The notes: generated by a model not told the origin, from the sequence alone. A stretch of 64,000 bases of DNA from SABI01 sp963676605 (GCA_963676605.2 CAXXSP010000063.1:49760-113759), one strand, 5' to 3'. Shown: positions 1 through 9,172, counted from the first letter of the stretch. Made by a program: numbers and translations.

Positions 1-57
1 CTTCTCTGCGAGGGTCGCCATAGCTGCATGACTCATTGGAAGCGTTTTTTCTGACAT
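1..57 (-). CDS. lysA: 5' end of a gene following dapL, probably diaminopimelate decarboxylase (partial)
   Basis: Nineteen codons on the minus strand begin at an ATG (57-55) and run off the window edge. A purine-rich AAGGAA site lies about 9 bases upstream, within the 16-bp gap after the dapL stop. The visible N-terminus (MSEKTLPMSHAAMATLAEK) resembles the start of diaminopimelate decarboxylases, where an LAEKYGTP motif is common, and position after dapA-dapL fits the last step of lysine synthesis. The product name is inferred from context and a short N-terminus only; the existence of a gene start here is more secure. Confidence 0.45.
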   Translation of the reverse strand, partial: MSEKTLPMSHAAMATLAEK

Positions 58-73
58 GATATTTCTATTCCTT

Positions 74-1306
74 TTAATTCAGTTTGAGATTGCTGACGAT
101 ACTCTCTACCGCCTGCTCGATATTCTTCCGGTGCCCGAAGGCGCTGAGACGGACATACCCTTCACCGGCCGGGCCGAAACCGCTTCCGGGAGTGACGATG
201 ACATTGCACTGAGTCAGAAATACATCAAAGAGATCCCAGCTGCTCATTCCCTCAGGTCCTTTGACCCAGACGTAGGGAGCGTTATCGCCTCCGTAGACTT
301 CGAATCCTACCTTCTGCATACCCTCGCGGATGATACGTGCGTTCTCCATATAGTAGGCGATCAGTGCACGGGCTTCTGCAAGTCCCTGCTCACTCAGAAC
401 TGCGATACCGCCTGCCTGTGCGATATTGCTCGCACCGTTGAAGAAGGTCACCTGGCGGCGGTTCCACATCTTATGGATCTCACCGGGCTGGGAATTCTCC
501 GCGATCACTTCCTTGGGAACGATAGTCCATCCGAGACGTACACCGGTGAAACCTGCGAACTTGCTGAACGAGTTGATCTCTATCGCACACTCACGGGCAC
601 CCTCGACTTCGTAGATAGTCTTGGGAAGGGAAGCATCGCTGATATACTCAGCATATGCTGCATCGTAGATGATGACGGCCTTATTCTCCCGTGCATAGGC
701 AATATACTCTGCAAGCTGCTCGTGAGTTGCAACGGCTCCGGTAGGATTGTTCGGGGAACAGATATACATCAGGTCGACTTTCTGTTCCGGGACTTTCGGG
801 AAGAAATTGGTTTCAACTGAACCGGGCATGTAGACGAAGCCTTCATAGTGCCCCTGCTCTGAATTGAATTCACCGCTTCGTCCTGAGACGACGTTCGAGT
901 CAACATACACCGGGTAGGCAGGGTCCTGAATGGCGATCACGTTATCAGAAGAGAAGATAGACTGCAGGTTTCCCGCATCGGCCTTCGCCCCGTCGGAGAT
1001 GAAGAACTCATCGGATGCGATATCTACTCCCATATCCTTGTAGTAGCTGCTGAGAGCCTCTCTGAGGGGAGTGTCGCCCTGTTCATCACCGTACCCTGAG
1101 TAGGTGTCTACATTGCTGAGGGCATCTACCTTGCCGTGAAGTCCTTCAAGGACTGCCGGGGTAAGGGGTTCAGTGGTGTTTCCGATTCCGAGTTTGAACA
1201 GTGACACGCCCGGATTGCTTTCCTGATACACTCTTGCACGACGGGCGATCTCCGGAAAGAGGTAGCCGGCTGCAAGCTTGCGGTAATTCGTATTGATGGT
1301 TGCCAT
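74..1306 (-). CDS. dapL: LL-diaminopimelate aminotransferase
   Basis: A 410-residue PLP-dependent fold-type I aminotransferase that converts L-tetrahydrodipicolinate directly to LL-diaminopimelate, bypassing the succinylase/acetylase steps (DapL pathway, known in Chlamydiae, plants, spirochaetes and some anaerobes). The N-terminus (NTNYRKLAAGYLFPEIARR) and the FKLGIGNTTEPLTP segment are typical of DapL. The PLP lysine lies in the NSFSKFAGFTGVRLGW motif, and the substrate-site SPNNPTGA motif is intact. It starts 9 bp after dapA with AAGGAAT as ribosome site and is followed by a probable lysA, forming a lysine/peptidoglycan operon with dapB divergent nearby. Confidence 0.95.
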   Translation of the reverse strand: MATINTNYRKLAAGYLFPEIARRARVYQESNPGVSLFKLGIGNTTEPLTPAVLEGLHGKVDALSNVDTYSGYGDEQGDTPLREALSSYYKDMGVDIASDEFFISDGAKADAGNLQSIFSSDNVIAIQDPAYPVYVDSNVVSGRSGEFNSEQGHYEGFVYMPGSVETNFFPKVPEQKVDLMYICSPNNPTGAVATHEQLAEYIAYARENKAVIIYDAAYAEYISDASLPKTIYEVEGARECAIEINSFSKFAGFTGVRLGWTIVPKEVIAENSQPGEIHKMWNRRQVTFFNGASNIAQAGGIAVLSEQGLAEARALIAYYMENARIIREGMQKVGFEVYGGDNAPYVWVKGPEGMSSWDLFDVFLTQCNVIVTPGSGFGPAGEGYVRLSAFGHRKNIEQAVESIVSNLKLN

Positions 1307-1315
1307 AATAATTCC

Positions 1316-2212
1316 TTATGCTTTTTTCGTTACATTGAGAGGAGCAAGGGCAGCAAGGAGAGTCTGTCGGTGTTCTTCCGATTCGAGAGAACACATCGGC
1401 AGTCTGAATTCCTCTTCGCACCAGCCGTAATGGGCCATGGCAGTCTTGACCGGAATAGGATTCGTTTCAACGAAACATGCGCTGAAGAAAGGACTCATAG
1501 CACTCTCGAGTGCACGGGCCTCTTCGATCTTTCCATCAAGTCCTGCATGAATCATATCCTTCATCTGAGCAGGAAGAAGATTCGATGCGACGCTGATCAC
1601 TCCGTCACCGCCCGATTCTATCAGAGAAAGGGCCATGTTGTCATCACCGCTCAGGACGCTGAAATTGTCCGGTGTACGTGCGATCACATCCTTCATCTGC
1701 TCGAGTGAGCCGCTGGCTTCCTTGACAGCAATGATATTGGGACAGTCGTTGGCGAGCTTTACCAGAGTATCTGTCTCGACATTGACTCCGGTTCTTCCCT
1801 TGATGTTATACACGATACAGGGAATCTTTACACTGTCGGCAATGGTTCTGAAGTGGAGGTAGAGTCCCTTCTGTGTAGGCTTGTTATAATAGGGATTCAC
1901 AAGGAGAAGCGCATCGACACCGGCTGCCTCAGCATGACGGGAGAGGCGGACAGCTTCGCTGGTCGCATTGGAGCCTGTTCCTGCAATGACAGGTACCCGT
2001 CCGTCACTGATCGCGACGGTATCGGCAATGACTCTGTCATGCTCCGAGTGACTCAGGGTCGGGCTTTCTCCAGTGGTACCGCAGGGGACGAGTCCATCAA
2101 CGCCGCTGGCGATCTGGAATTCTATAATATCTTTGAGCGCATCCTGGTCTACAAGACCGTATTTCGTGAACGGGGTGATCAGGGCTGTGAATACACCAGT
2201 GAATTTTTTCAT
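1316..2212 (-). CDS. dapA: 4-hydroxy-tetrahydrodipicolinate synthase
   Basis: 298 residues from the ATG at 2212, preferred over an upstream in-frame ATG at 2245 because GGAAGGAG sits 6 bases before it and MKKFTGVFTALITPF is the usual start of the family. It condenses pyruvate with aspartate semialdehyde, the first committed step to diaminopimelate. Seen in the sequence: the GTTGESPTL substrate loop, VNPYYNKPTQKG, the catalytic tyrosine in IVYNIKGRTG and the Schiff-base lysine in IAVKEASG. Length is normal. First gene of the dapA-dapL-(lysA) operon. Confidence 0.95.
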   Translation of the reverse strand: MKKFTGVFTALITPFTKYGLVDQDALKDIIEFQIASGVDGLVPCGTTGESPTLSHSEHDRVIADTVAISDGRVPVIAGTGSNATSEAVRLSRHAEAAGVDALLLVNPYYNKPTQKGLYLHFRTIADSVKIPCIVYNIKGRTGVNVETDTLVKLANDCPNIIAVKEASGSLEQMKDVIARTPDNFSVLSGDDNMALSLIESGGDGVISVASNLLPAQMKDMIHAGLDGKIEEARALESAMSPFFSACFVETNPIPVKTAMAHYGWCEEEFRLPMCSLESEEHRQTLLAALAPLNVTKKA

Positions 2213-2548
2213 TATTGACTCCTTCCGCGCTCCGGGAGCGCTCATGTTATTTTCTACCTATGTGTATCACTGCAAAAGCCTTATGGTTCAAGGGTACTCC
2301 TGCAGTTTCCCAAGTCTATCAAATTTAAAACATTATGTCTATAAAATAACAAAATGTTTTTATAATAACATGAATTAGAAAGAGAAACGGATCGCTCATC
2401 CAGTGAATTACGACACTCTCAGATGGGGTTCACTCCCTGCAGAGACGATGTGAAGGTAAATCAGGGACTCTATCCGAGATGAATGAAACAGTTGCACATT
2501 ATTTGTTCTTATAGTAACATAGTGTAATAATAATAACAGGAGACTATC
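2213..2548. promoter_or_regulatory. Divergent intergenic region dapA/dapB
   Basis: 336 bp without a credible gene, very AT-rich between about 2315 and 2375. A plus-strand promoter candidate for dapB is TTGCAC (2492-2497), a 17-base spacer and TAACAT (2515-2520). The minus-strand promoter for dapA probably lies in the AT-rich block but I cannot choose one confidently. I looked for lysine-riboswitch core motifs on both strands and did not recognise any. Confidence 0.35.
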
Positions 2549-3301
2549 ATGATTCAGGTAATATTAAGCGGTTGCAGCGGAAGAATGGGAGGGGTTCTCA
2601 CCCAGCTCATCGGTCGCGAGAAGGATATGGAAGTCGTTGCAGGAATCGACCCGTATAAGGCTGATAGAGCATACCCTATCTTTTCTTCTCTTGCAGAGTG
2701 TACGGTAGAAGCTGATGTCATTATCGACTTCTCTGCCCCGGGAACGACTCAGGCGCTGGTCTCCTCTGCAGTGGAGAAAAAGATTCCGGTCGTTGTCGCG
2801 ACCACGGGACTGAGTGAGGAGGATATCTCCTTCGTCAAGTCTTCCTCTGCTTCTGTGGCACTGTTCAGGAGTGGAAATATGTCTCTCGGTATCAATCTCG
2901 TACAGAACCTCCTCCAACAGGCTGTGAAAGTCCTCGGCGGATCCTATGATGTTGAGATCATTGAAAAACACCATAGGATGAAGAAAGACTCACCGAGCGG
3001 AACAGCTCTGATGCTTGCAGACTCTGTAAGAGAAGCACGAGAGGAAGAGACCACCTATGTATACGGCCGTGAGGGAGCCGATTCGCAGAGAAAAGAAGGA
3101 GAACTCGGTATTCATGCTGTGAGAGGCGGTACGATTGTCGGAGATCACGAGGTGATCTTCGCCGGAGAGGATGAGGTCATCTCGATCAGGCATCAGGCGT
3201 TCTCACGTCAGGTGTTTGCCACCGGAGCTATCGCGGCGGCACGATTCCTCAGCAGCCGGAGTACCGGGCTGTACTCCATGAAGGATATCATCAATTCCTG
3301 A
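2549..3301 (+). CDS. dapB: 4-hydroxy-tetrahydrodipicolinate reductase
   Basis: 250 residues; reduces dihydrodipicolinate with NAD(P)H in the diaminopimelate pathway. The N-terminal Rossmann motif is a GCSGRMG variant of the usual GxxGRMG. The DFSAPG segment, the ATTG motif, the catalytic EKHHRMKKDSPSGTA block (about residues 140-155) and the GIHAVRGGTIVGDHEVIF stretch are all present. AGGAG stands 5 bases before the ATG. It is transcribed alone, divergently from dapA, and ends in a strong intrinsic terminator that is shared with the 3' end of topB. Confidence 0.95.
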   Translation: MIQVILSGCSGRMGGVLTQLIGREKDMEVVAGIDPYKADRAYPIFSSLAECTVEADVIIDFSAPGTTQALVSSAVEKKIPVVVATTGLSEEDISFVKSSSASVALFRSGNMSLGINLVQNLLQQAVKVLGGSYDVEIIEKHHRMKKDSPSGTALMLADSVREAREEETTYVYGREGADSQRKEGELGIHAVRGGTIVGDHEVIFAGEDEVISIRHQAFSRQVFATGAIAAARFLSSRSTGLYSMKDIINS

Positions 3302-3330
3302 AGATATCCCATGGAAAGATTTCCACACAG

Positions 3331-3361
3331 ATCCTGACAGCGACCCTGTCAGGATTTTTTC
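3331..3361 (+). terminator. Intrinsic terminator of dapB, overlapping the topB 3' end
   Basis: A perfect 10-bp stem (3331-3340 with 3346-3355, loop CGACC) is followed by six T and a T-rich tail. The right arm and T-tract form, on the other strand, the last codons and stop of topB; the T-tract is what encodes the final lysines. Confidence 0.85.
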
Positions 3362-5625
3362 TTTTTGTCCCTCTCCTTCTTCCGTCTCTCGCTTTCTGCG
3401 AGGAGGTCGGCGAAGGTTGAACCGCCCGAAGGACGCGCTTCCCTCTCGGGACGTCTGTCACTCTGGCGATCCCTTTTCGCCGGATAAGAAGGACGCCGAT
3501 CGGAAGATCTGTGAGAGGAGGGGCTCTGAAAAGACCTCCCCTTCATTTTACTTTCCCTGACAACCTCGACAGTCATAGCAGGGAGAGCCGAGGGATCGCT
3601 CTTTTTCACCACGACTTTCTTTTCACGTCCGGGAACCCCGGTCTTCACCGTCTTCACACTGATTTTCTTTTGAGTCTTGGCGGGAACGAGCATCTCTTCG
3701 TAGGAGCACTTCAGGCTGAGGCAGATATTATGAATCCGCCCCTCGTTGTCCCGTGCCCTGATCATCTCCCGTTCACAGTGGGGACAGGTTTTCGCTCCAT
3801 CGCTGTGGGGAGAGAATCTGTCCCGGCTTTCGGAGACGGATGAAACGAGCTTCTTCGTCTCCTCCTTGATATCAGAGATGAAGGTATCGTAGGAATCTGT
3901 CCCTTCACTGATGGCGGTGAGCCGTGCTTCCCATTCAGCAGTAAGGAGGGGGGAACGAAGCATCTGCGGAGCGAGCCGGACAAGTTCCCGGCCGTAGGCG
4001 GTGGGAATGAGATGTCGTCCGTCACGCTCGACATAATGGTTCTGGATCAGCTTCTCTATGATATCGGCGCGGGTGGCGGGAGTACCGATTCCCCCTTTCA
4101 GGCTCTTTTTCATATCAGCGTCGTCAATGAACCGCCCTGCATGTTCCATGGCTGAGAGAAGAGTCGCTTCGGTGTACCTCTCAGGTGGTCTGTCCGCGAC
4201 CTTCCGCGTTCTCACACGCCGGATCTCGAATTCGGCGCCCTCTTTCACGGAAGAAGGAAGAGAGTCATCTGTGAGCATTTCATCACTCTCCCTCTTCTTC
4301 AGGGCTTCGGGGGCAAACGCCTTCATGTCTCTCCAACCGTTCTGCCTCCTGGTGATGAAGCGGGTTTTCAGGAGATAGGATCCAGCCTTGAGTGTAACTT
4401 CGGAGGAGCTGTAGAGGTACTCACCGCTGAGCACTTCGAGGAATCTGAGAGCTATAAGAGCCCAGAGGTTTTTCTCCTTCTCTGAAAGCTGGGTCAGATC
4501 GACCTTCTGTTCTGTCGGGATAATAGCGTGGTGATCGGTCACATTGCTTTCAGAGACGAAACGGGAGAGATCTTCACGATATCCGTGGGTGAGATACATA
4601 TCCGAGACCTGCCCGAAATCAGTATTCCGCAAGGCGTTCAGACGGCTGGGAAGTGTGGCAACGATATCTTCTGTGATATAGCGGCTGTCCGTTCTCGGGT
4701 AGGTGACGATCTTATGGACTTCATAGAGTTTCTGCAGAACATCGAGCGTCTCCTTGGCACTGAAGGAAAGAATCGTATTTGCATCTCTCTGCAGTTCAGT
4801 AAGGTCGTAGGCAAGCGGCGGCGGATCAGAGACTTCCTGAGTCTTCACTTCATCTACGACAGCGCTGAGTCCTTCCAGGGATGAGGTGATCTCACCGAGA
4901 ACTTCCTCGGAAGGCACTTTCATCACTCCCTCCTCGTCATGTACAGAGGCACTGAACAGCCCGAGGTTCGCCCTGATACTCCAGTATACCGAGCCTTCAT
5001 GAGCCTCCCGCTCATCTTCCCGTTCACTCATGAGGGCAAGGGTCGGAGTCTGCACCCGCCCTGCGGAGAGCCGGGAATCATACCGGCAGGTGAGAGCTCT
5101 GGTCACATTCATACCCACATACCAGTCAGCGGCGCTCCTGGCTTCCCCTGCACGGTAGAGTCCTTCATACAGCTCTCCGGGTTTCAATGAGGCAAACCCC
5201 TCTTTGATAGCCTGTGAGGTCTGGGAACTGATCCAGAGGCGTTTCACTTCCTTGTCCCATCCGGCTTTCTTCATGATCCACCGTGCGACAAGTTCTCCTT
5301 CCCGCCCAGCGTCTGTAGCGATGATGAGTGTAATTACATCATCGCGCTTCATGAGGGTACTGACTGTCTCATACTGATCCTTTGTTCCCTCCATAATATC
5401 CTGTGTCAGGGTGTCCGGTAGCATCGGAAGAGAGGAGAGCGTCCATCGGCGGTACTCTGGAGAGTACGATGCCGGCTGAGAGAGCTCGATGAGATGACCG
5501 AGGGCCCAGGTGACGATATAGGAAGCGCCTTCCAGATAGCCTTTATGCCGACGGTCTGCACCGACGACTTTCGCGATCTCTCTGGCGACGGATGGTTTTT
5601 CTGCAAGTACGATAGCCTTGTTCAT
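3349..5625 (-). CDS. topB: DNA topoisomerase III (type IA)
   Basis: 758 residues. A type IA topoisomerase that passes single strands, usually decatenating and acting with RecQ-like helicases. The Toprim motifs are AEKPS (residues 8-12) and DAGREGE (105-111); the catalytic tyrosine is Y309 in YPRTDSR, with SAGRVQTPTL at about 187-196. A four-cysteine cluster (CPHC then CLSLKC, about residues 630-655) is a small zinc-ribbon-like tail, followed by about 100 basic, Ser/Arg-rich, low-complexity residues ending in KKKKS. The basic tail is likely disordered and DNA-binding. It is a single gene between dapB (convergent) and the ferredoxin (divergent). Confidence 0.93.
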   Translation of the reverse strand: MNKAIVLAEKPSVAREIAKVVGADRRHKGYLEGASYIVTWALGHLIELSQPASYSPEYRRWTLSSLPMLPDTLTQDIMEGTKDQYETVSTLMKRDDVITLIIATDAGREGELVARWIMKKAGWDKEVKRLWISSQTSQAIKEGFASLKPGELYEGLYRAGEARSAADWYVGMNVTRALTCRYDSRLSAGRVQTPTLALMSEREDEREAHEGSVYWSIRANLGLFSASVHDEEGVMKVPSEEVLGEITSSLEGLSAVVDEVKTQEVSDPPPLAYDLTELQRDANTILSFSAKETLDVLQKLYEVHKIVTYPRTDSRYITEDIVATLPSRLNALRNTDFGQVSDMYLTHGYREDLSRFVSESNVTDHHAIIPTEQKVDLTQLSEKEKNLWALIALRFLEVLSGEYLYSSSEVTLKAGSYLLKTRFITRRQNGWRDMKAFAPEALKKRESDEMLTDDSLPSSVKEGAEFEIRRVRTRKVADRPPERYTEATLLSAMEHAGRFIDDADMKKSLKGGIGTPATRADIIEKLIQNHYVERDGRHLIPTAYGRELVRLAPQMLRSPLLTAEWEARLTAISEGTDSYDTFISDIKEETKKLVSSVSESRDRFSPHSDGAKTCPHCEREMIRARDNEGRIHNICLSLKCSYEEMLVPAKTQKKISVKTVKTGVPGREKKVVVKKSDPSALPAMTVEVVRESKMKGRSFQSPSSHRSSDRRPSYPAKRDRQSDRRPEREARPSGGSTFADLLAESERRKKERDKKKKS

Positions 5626-5708
5626 GGGAGTAAGGATTCCTTTCTTTTATCTTGAATATGAGCCATATAGTATCTGATATAAGGGCACTCAACAAGAGGG
5701 GCATCCCC

Positions 5709-5737
5709 TTGACGATTCAAGAGTATATGTATATAGT
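5709..5737 (+). promoter_or_regulatory. Sigma-70 promoter of the ferredoxin gene
   Basis: TTGACG (5709-5714), a 17-base spacer and TATAGT (5732-5737), about 37 bases before the start codon. Near-consensus hexamers and ideal spacing make this one of the best promoters in the window. Confidence 0.65.
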
Positions 5738-5773
5738 CAGACTCAATACAACACGTTTGTGAGGAGTCCTATT

Positions 5774-5941
5774 ATGGCTTATTCAATCACCGATGCATGT
5801 GTTGCTTGCGGCTCATGCTTGCCGGAATGTCCGGTTGAGGCGATCAGCGAAGGCGATATCTACGTTATCGACGCTGATCTTTGTATCAGTTGCGGTGCTT
5901 GTGTGGATGCATGTCCCACCGGCGCAATTATCCCAGATTAA
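5774..5941 (+). CDS. 2[4Fe-4S] ferredoxin
   Basis: A 55-residue clostridial-type ferredoxin, a low-potential electron carrier used with enzymes such as pyruvate:ferredoxin oxidoreductase and hydrogenase. Two cluster motifs are complete: C9-C12-C15-C19P and C37-C40-C43-C47P. The start at 5774 was chosen over an in-frame ATG at 5759 because GAGGAG (5761-5766) lies just before it and MAYSITDAC is the family start. It has its own promoter and terminator, so it is monocistronic and probably highly expressed, in keeping with an anaerobe. Confidence 0.95.
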   Translation: MAYSITDACVACGSCLPECPVEAISEGDIYVIDADLCISCGACVDACPTGAIIPD

Positions 5942-5961
5942 GGGATACGCGACTTAAGAGA

Positions 5962-5987
5962 GGCAGCTCTTCGGAGCTGTCTTTTTA
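5962..5987 (+). terminator. Intrinsic terminator of the ferredoxin gene
   Basis: An 8-bp stem with a stable TTCG tetraloop (5962-5969 with 5974-5981), one G-U pair, followed by TTTTTATT. Confidence 0.8.
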
Positions 5988-6004
5988 TTCTATAAGAGAA
6001 AGAT

Positions 6005-6613
6005 ATGACGATTCCATCACTGGTGATGATCCCCCTCTCCCTGATAAGTGCATTCCTGCTCTTTCACGGAGCTTTCTTCCGCTACTCAGCTCACATTGCA
6101 CTTTTCTTCTCTTCTTTTCTGACAGCCCATCTCGGAATACTGCTCCTACAGCAGGATGGGGGAGCTCCTACGGGAGAAAACCTCCTCACCTACGCGGCGG
6201 AGCTCAGATTCTATCAGGAACTGATCATCATAGCCGCAGCTGTTCTCATCACCTTCGTATTCATCCGCTATGCGCGAAAGGCTCTGCCGCCTCTCATCTC
6301 AGGTCTTTCATCAGCACTCCTCCCTCTTATGATCAGCTCACTGGCACAAGAGCCCCTGGCTCTCAACTGGTTCCTCATCCTCTGGGCAATAACGGCAGCT
6401 GCTCTCATCATAGCCGGTCACCTGAGAAGAGAATGGACAGCGATCGCCGGCTCCGCCGCTGCAGGAGGCCTGGCTCTCTCCCTCCTCTTCTCCTCCTTCT
6501 ACTACTTCACCCGTCCTGTGATGCTCATCCTCGCTCTCATACTTGCAGGATCGGGATTCGCCATCCAGAAGAGCACACGAAAGAAACGGCTGGCCGACGG
6601 AGAAGCGCAATGA
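6005..6613 (+). CDS. Hypothetical membrane protein
   Basis: 202 residues, not recognised. The sequence is almost entirely hydrophobic with about six predicted membrane spans (for example near residues 5-25, 35-50, 70-88, 95-115, 120-137 and 148-185) and a short basic, acidic-ended cytoplasmic tail. Its stop codon overlaps the start of the following TetR gene (ATGA), so the two are translationally coupled; the protein may be a target or signal source of that regulator. The start has only a weak AGAGAAAG site. No enzymatic motif is visible. Confidence 0.6.
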   Translation: MTIPSLVMIPLSLISAFLLFHGAFFRYSAHIALFFSSFLTAHLGILLLQQDGGAPTGENLLTYAAELRFYQELIIIAAAVLITFVFIRYARKALPPLISGLSSALLPLMISSLAQEPLALNWFLILWAITAAALIIAGHLRREWTAIAGSAAAGGLALSLLFSSFYYFTRPVMLILALILAGSGFAIQKSTRKKRLADGEAQ

Positions 6614-7254
6614 AAAAGGCGAAGAGTTTGCAGGAAGAAGAACTCACACCCCAGGAGAAAAAGAGTGCTGCTACACGGGACCGGCTTATACAGGCAACGA
6701 TTACCTGTACAAGCAGGTATGGTCTCGGTCAGACGAGCACGATGAAAATATCTCAGAAGGCCGGAGTGTCCCGGGGTGCCATTCAGCACCATTTCCGAAA
6801 CAAGGATGATCTGTTCCTTGCAGCGCTTACCTCGCTCTCTTCAGCTGCTTTGGAGTGCTTTTCGACGCCTCTACCTTACACCGGATCGATTGAAACCTAC
6901 ATCCCGCTCATCATCGAAACCCACTGGACCATGTTCAGCAGGGACTCTCATATATTCTTTCTGGAAATGTGTCTCAAAGAGAGAGATAACGCTCAGATCA
7001 AAGCAGATATCAGAAGGTCTCTGGAACATTATAATACGGCCTATTTCCAGTGGTGGAGCACCATGCTCTCCCCCCTCGGTATTGACAAAGCAGTGATAGA
7101 GGAAACCGGAAGCATATCACTTGCGCTCATTCAGGGACTGCTCCATGATCTCGGGTACACTGACGATCCTGAGTATTTCAACGCATTTCTTCAGGCTATC
7201 AACGAGAGACTCCTCACCATGGTGAGACGGGGGTTGAACCATGACGAAGCGTAG
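6610..7254 (+). CDS. TetR/AcrR family transcriptional regulator (first of two)
   Basis: 214 residues from the ATG at 6610, which overlaps the stop of the preceding membrane protein; a much longer open frame upstream is not coding. The N-terminal helix-turn-helix (about residues 22-68) carries the family signature ISQKAGVSRGAIQHHFRNKDDL. The C-terminal ligand/dimer domain is all-helical and contains a YFQWWSTML segment matched in the next gene by FSTWWMNLF. It overlaps the second TetR gene by 14 bp. The effector is unknown; coupling to the membrane protein suggests local regulation. Confidence 0.85.
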   Translation: MKKAKSLQEEELTPQEKKSAATRDRLIQATITCTSRYGLGQTSTMKISQKAGVSRGAIQHHFRNKDDLFLAALTSLSSAALECFSTPLPYTGSIETYIPLIIETHWTMFSRDSHIFFLEMCLKERDNAQIKADIRRSLEHYNTAYFQWWSTMLSPLGIDKAVIEETGSISLALIQGLLHDLGYTDDPEYFNAFLQAINERLLTMVRRGLNHDEA

Positions 7255-7864
7255 AACCCAGAAGGAGCGGAGTGAAAAAACCCGCAACCGGATCATCACT
7301 GCCACGATCAAGTCCCTCGTCGAGGTGGGCTATAGAAATACAACAACGGAAAGGATTCTTGAGAAAGCAGGTGTTTCACGGGGTGCTCTTCAGCACCACT
7401 TCCCCACCAGAGACCTTCTGTTCGAAGAGGTCTTCACCTACGCACTCGACACCTCCTCTTTCGCACGGTTTCAGAAGCACTATGAATGGAAGGGCTCTTT
7501 AAGTGAATACCTCCATAAGATTCTGAATGAATTCTGGAGCTCCCACTCCTGGGCCTCTCACATCTTCCTGCTTGTCAAAGTTCTTGAGGTGTCCCGGAGG
7601 GACGAGGAAACGATGAGTTATGACCGACGGCGATTCAGAGAATACACAGAAGCATTCAGCACCTGGTGGATGAATCTCTTCACCTCTATCCCGGTGAATA
7701 TTCAGGAGGAGAAGATCCGTCAGTCGGGCCTCATCGCCCTTCTGATGATCAGAAGCCTTCTCTATAATATGGTCCACTTCACGGAAGAGGACCATAATAC
7801 GAGACAGCTGGTTGAGATCGAATCGACCGTCCTGACGATTCTGGAAGAGGGAATTACGAACTGA
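7241..7864 (+). CDS. TetR/AcrR family transcriptional regulator (second of two)
   Basis: 207 residues; helix-turn-helix at about residues 12-58 with ILEKAGVSRGALQHHFPTRDLL, nearly the same recognition helix as the gene before it. Shared features (tryptophan pair in the C-terminal domain, same length) point to an old tandem duplication. The two proteins could form heterodimers or bind the same site. The 3' end overlaps the convergent amidohydrolase gene by 11 bp. No ligand can be inferred. Confidence 0.85.
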   Translation: MTKRRTQKERSEKTRNRIITATIKSLVEVGYRNTTTERILEKAGVSRGALQHHFPTRDLLFEEVFTYALDTSSFARFQKHYEWKGSLSEYLHKILNEFWSSHSWASHIFLLVKVLEVSRRDEETMSYDRRRFREYTEAFSTWWMNLFTSIPVNIQEEKIRQSGLIALLMIRSLLYNMVHFTEEDHNTRQLVEIESTVLTILEEGITN

Positions 7865-9172
7865 AGTCGGAGGAGGTCTTCAGGATGATGGCAGAGACCT
7901 GCTCAACAGCAATGGGAAGTGTCCTCTCGTCGATATCGAAGGATCCGTTGTGGTGTGATGAGACCATATTCGTACCGTAGAGCATGAATATCGCCTTACC
8001 GCCGTGATCCTGGACCCGGCGCATCATATAGGTGAAATCTTCACTTCCTCCACCGCCCATGCTTACATCTTCCAGAATTCCGTCGATACCCGGAAGGTTC
8101 TGTGCTGTCTGCTGAGCATATTCACCGTAATCATCACTGCTGAAGGCACTCTCTGCACTGCCCATGAAACGTGTCTCAAGACTCACATCATACATCTGTG
8201 CGGCACCTTCGAGAATTGAAAGCGTCCGCTCCCTGATGTAATCATTGATCTCACTCGTCTCTCCGCGGGTCTCAAGACGCAGGACAGCTTCAGAGGGGAT
8301 GACGTTCCGTCCACTCCCGGCATGCAGCGTTCCCACATTCACACGGGAGGAACCTCCGGAATGGCGTGGGATGGCGCTGATCGAGAGGGCAGCACTTGCC
8401 GCCGCGAGGAGAGCATTCTTCCCCTTCTCAGGTGAGCCGGCTGCATGAGACGGCACGCCGGTGAAGACGGCATCCAGTTTCGTGGTGGCGAAAAAGCCCC
8501 CCATCTTACACGCTGTTTTCCCGAGAGCATGTTCAATCACACCGATATGACCGCCCAGGATGTAATCAACATCATCAAGTATTCCCGAATCAGCGATCGA
8601 CTTCGCTCCCCTGACACCTTCTTCACCGGGCTGGAAGATAAGCTTTACAGTACCTGAGAGGGAGTCCTTCATCTCCATAAGGACACGTGCGACACCAAGA
8701 CCGATAGCAGTGTGGGTATCATGGCCGCAGGCATGCATCATACCCTCATTGACAGAGGCAAAGCCTTCGGCAACTGGTCGGTGGTTTGTATCAGTTGTTT
8801 CGGTGACATCCACAGCATCCATATCAAAACGGGCCGCGATAACCGGACCCTTCACCGTTTTTCAGGGATACCGACTACTGCTGTGTATCCATTCTTCACC
8901 TGTTCGGCGAATTCCCGGTCAGCTCCCTGGGATAGTGCCCGTTCATACTGCAGGTCGAGATGCTCCTGAGAAGGGAGACCCATGCGGGAATCTTCATTCA
9001 TCACCTCTTTTCCTACAAGAACCTCAAAGCCGAGCTCGGTGAGCTGGCGGGCGACGAGGGAAGCCGTCCTGATCTCGAACCAGGCTGTTTCTGCGTAATG
9101 GTGAAAATCTCTTCTGTTTCGGATGACCGAATCAGTGATCGATTCCGCTATTGAATGTATCTTTTCGTACAT
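7854..9172 (-). CDS. M20 family amidohydrolase, AbgA-like (frameshifted)
   Basis: About 439 residues when one missing base is restored. It hydrolyses N-acyl or peptide bonds with a two-metal centre, probably p-aminobenzoyl-glutamate or related amides. The upstream part holds HHYAETAWFEIRTASLVA; the downstream part holds ARFDMDAVDV, HACGHDTHTA and FQPGEEGVRGA, all typical of the M20 family. The frames break at a run of five A (plus strand T 8858-8862); six A would read straight through from PEK to VKGPVIAARF. The start at 9172 has AGAAGGAG. It is transcribed with the AbgT transporter upstream. The break looks like a homopolymer error but could be a real null allele. Confidence 0.8.

Noticed and set aside
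2380..2500. A lysine or glycine riboswitch ahead of dapB
   Set aside because: Repeated short complementary words are present, but none of the conserved cores could be found on either strand.
5881..6609. A 243-codon N-terminal extension of the first TetR regulator
   Set aside because: It lies out of frame over the ferredoxin end and membrane gene, is Ser/Arg/Pro-rich, and the real start at 6610 is coupled to the upstream stop.
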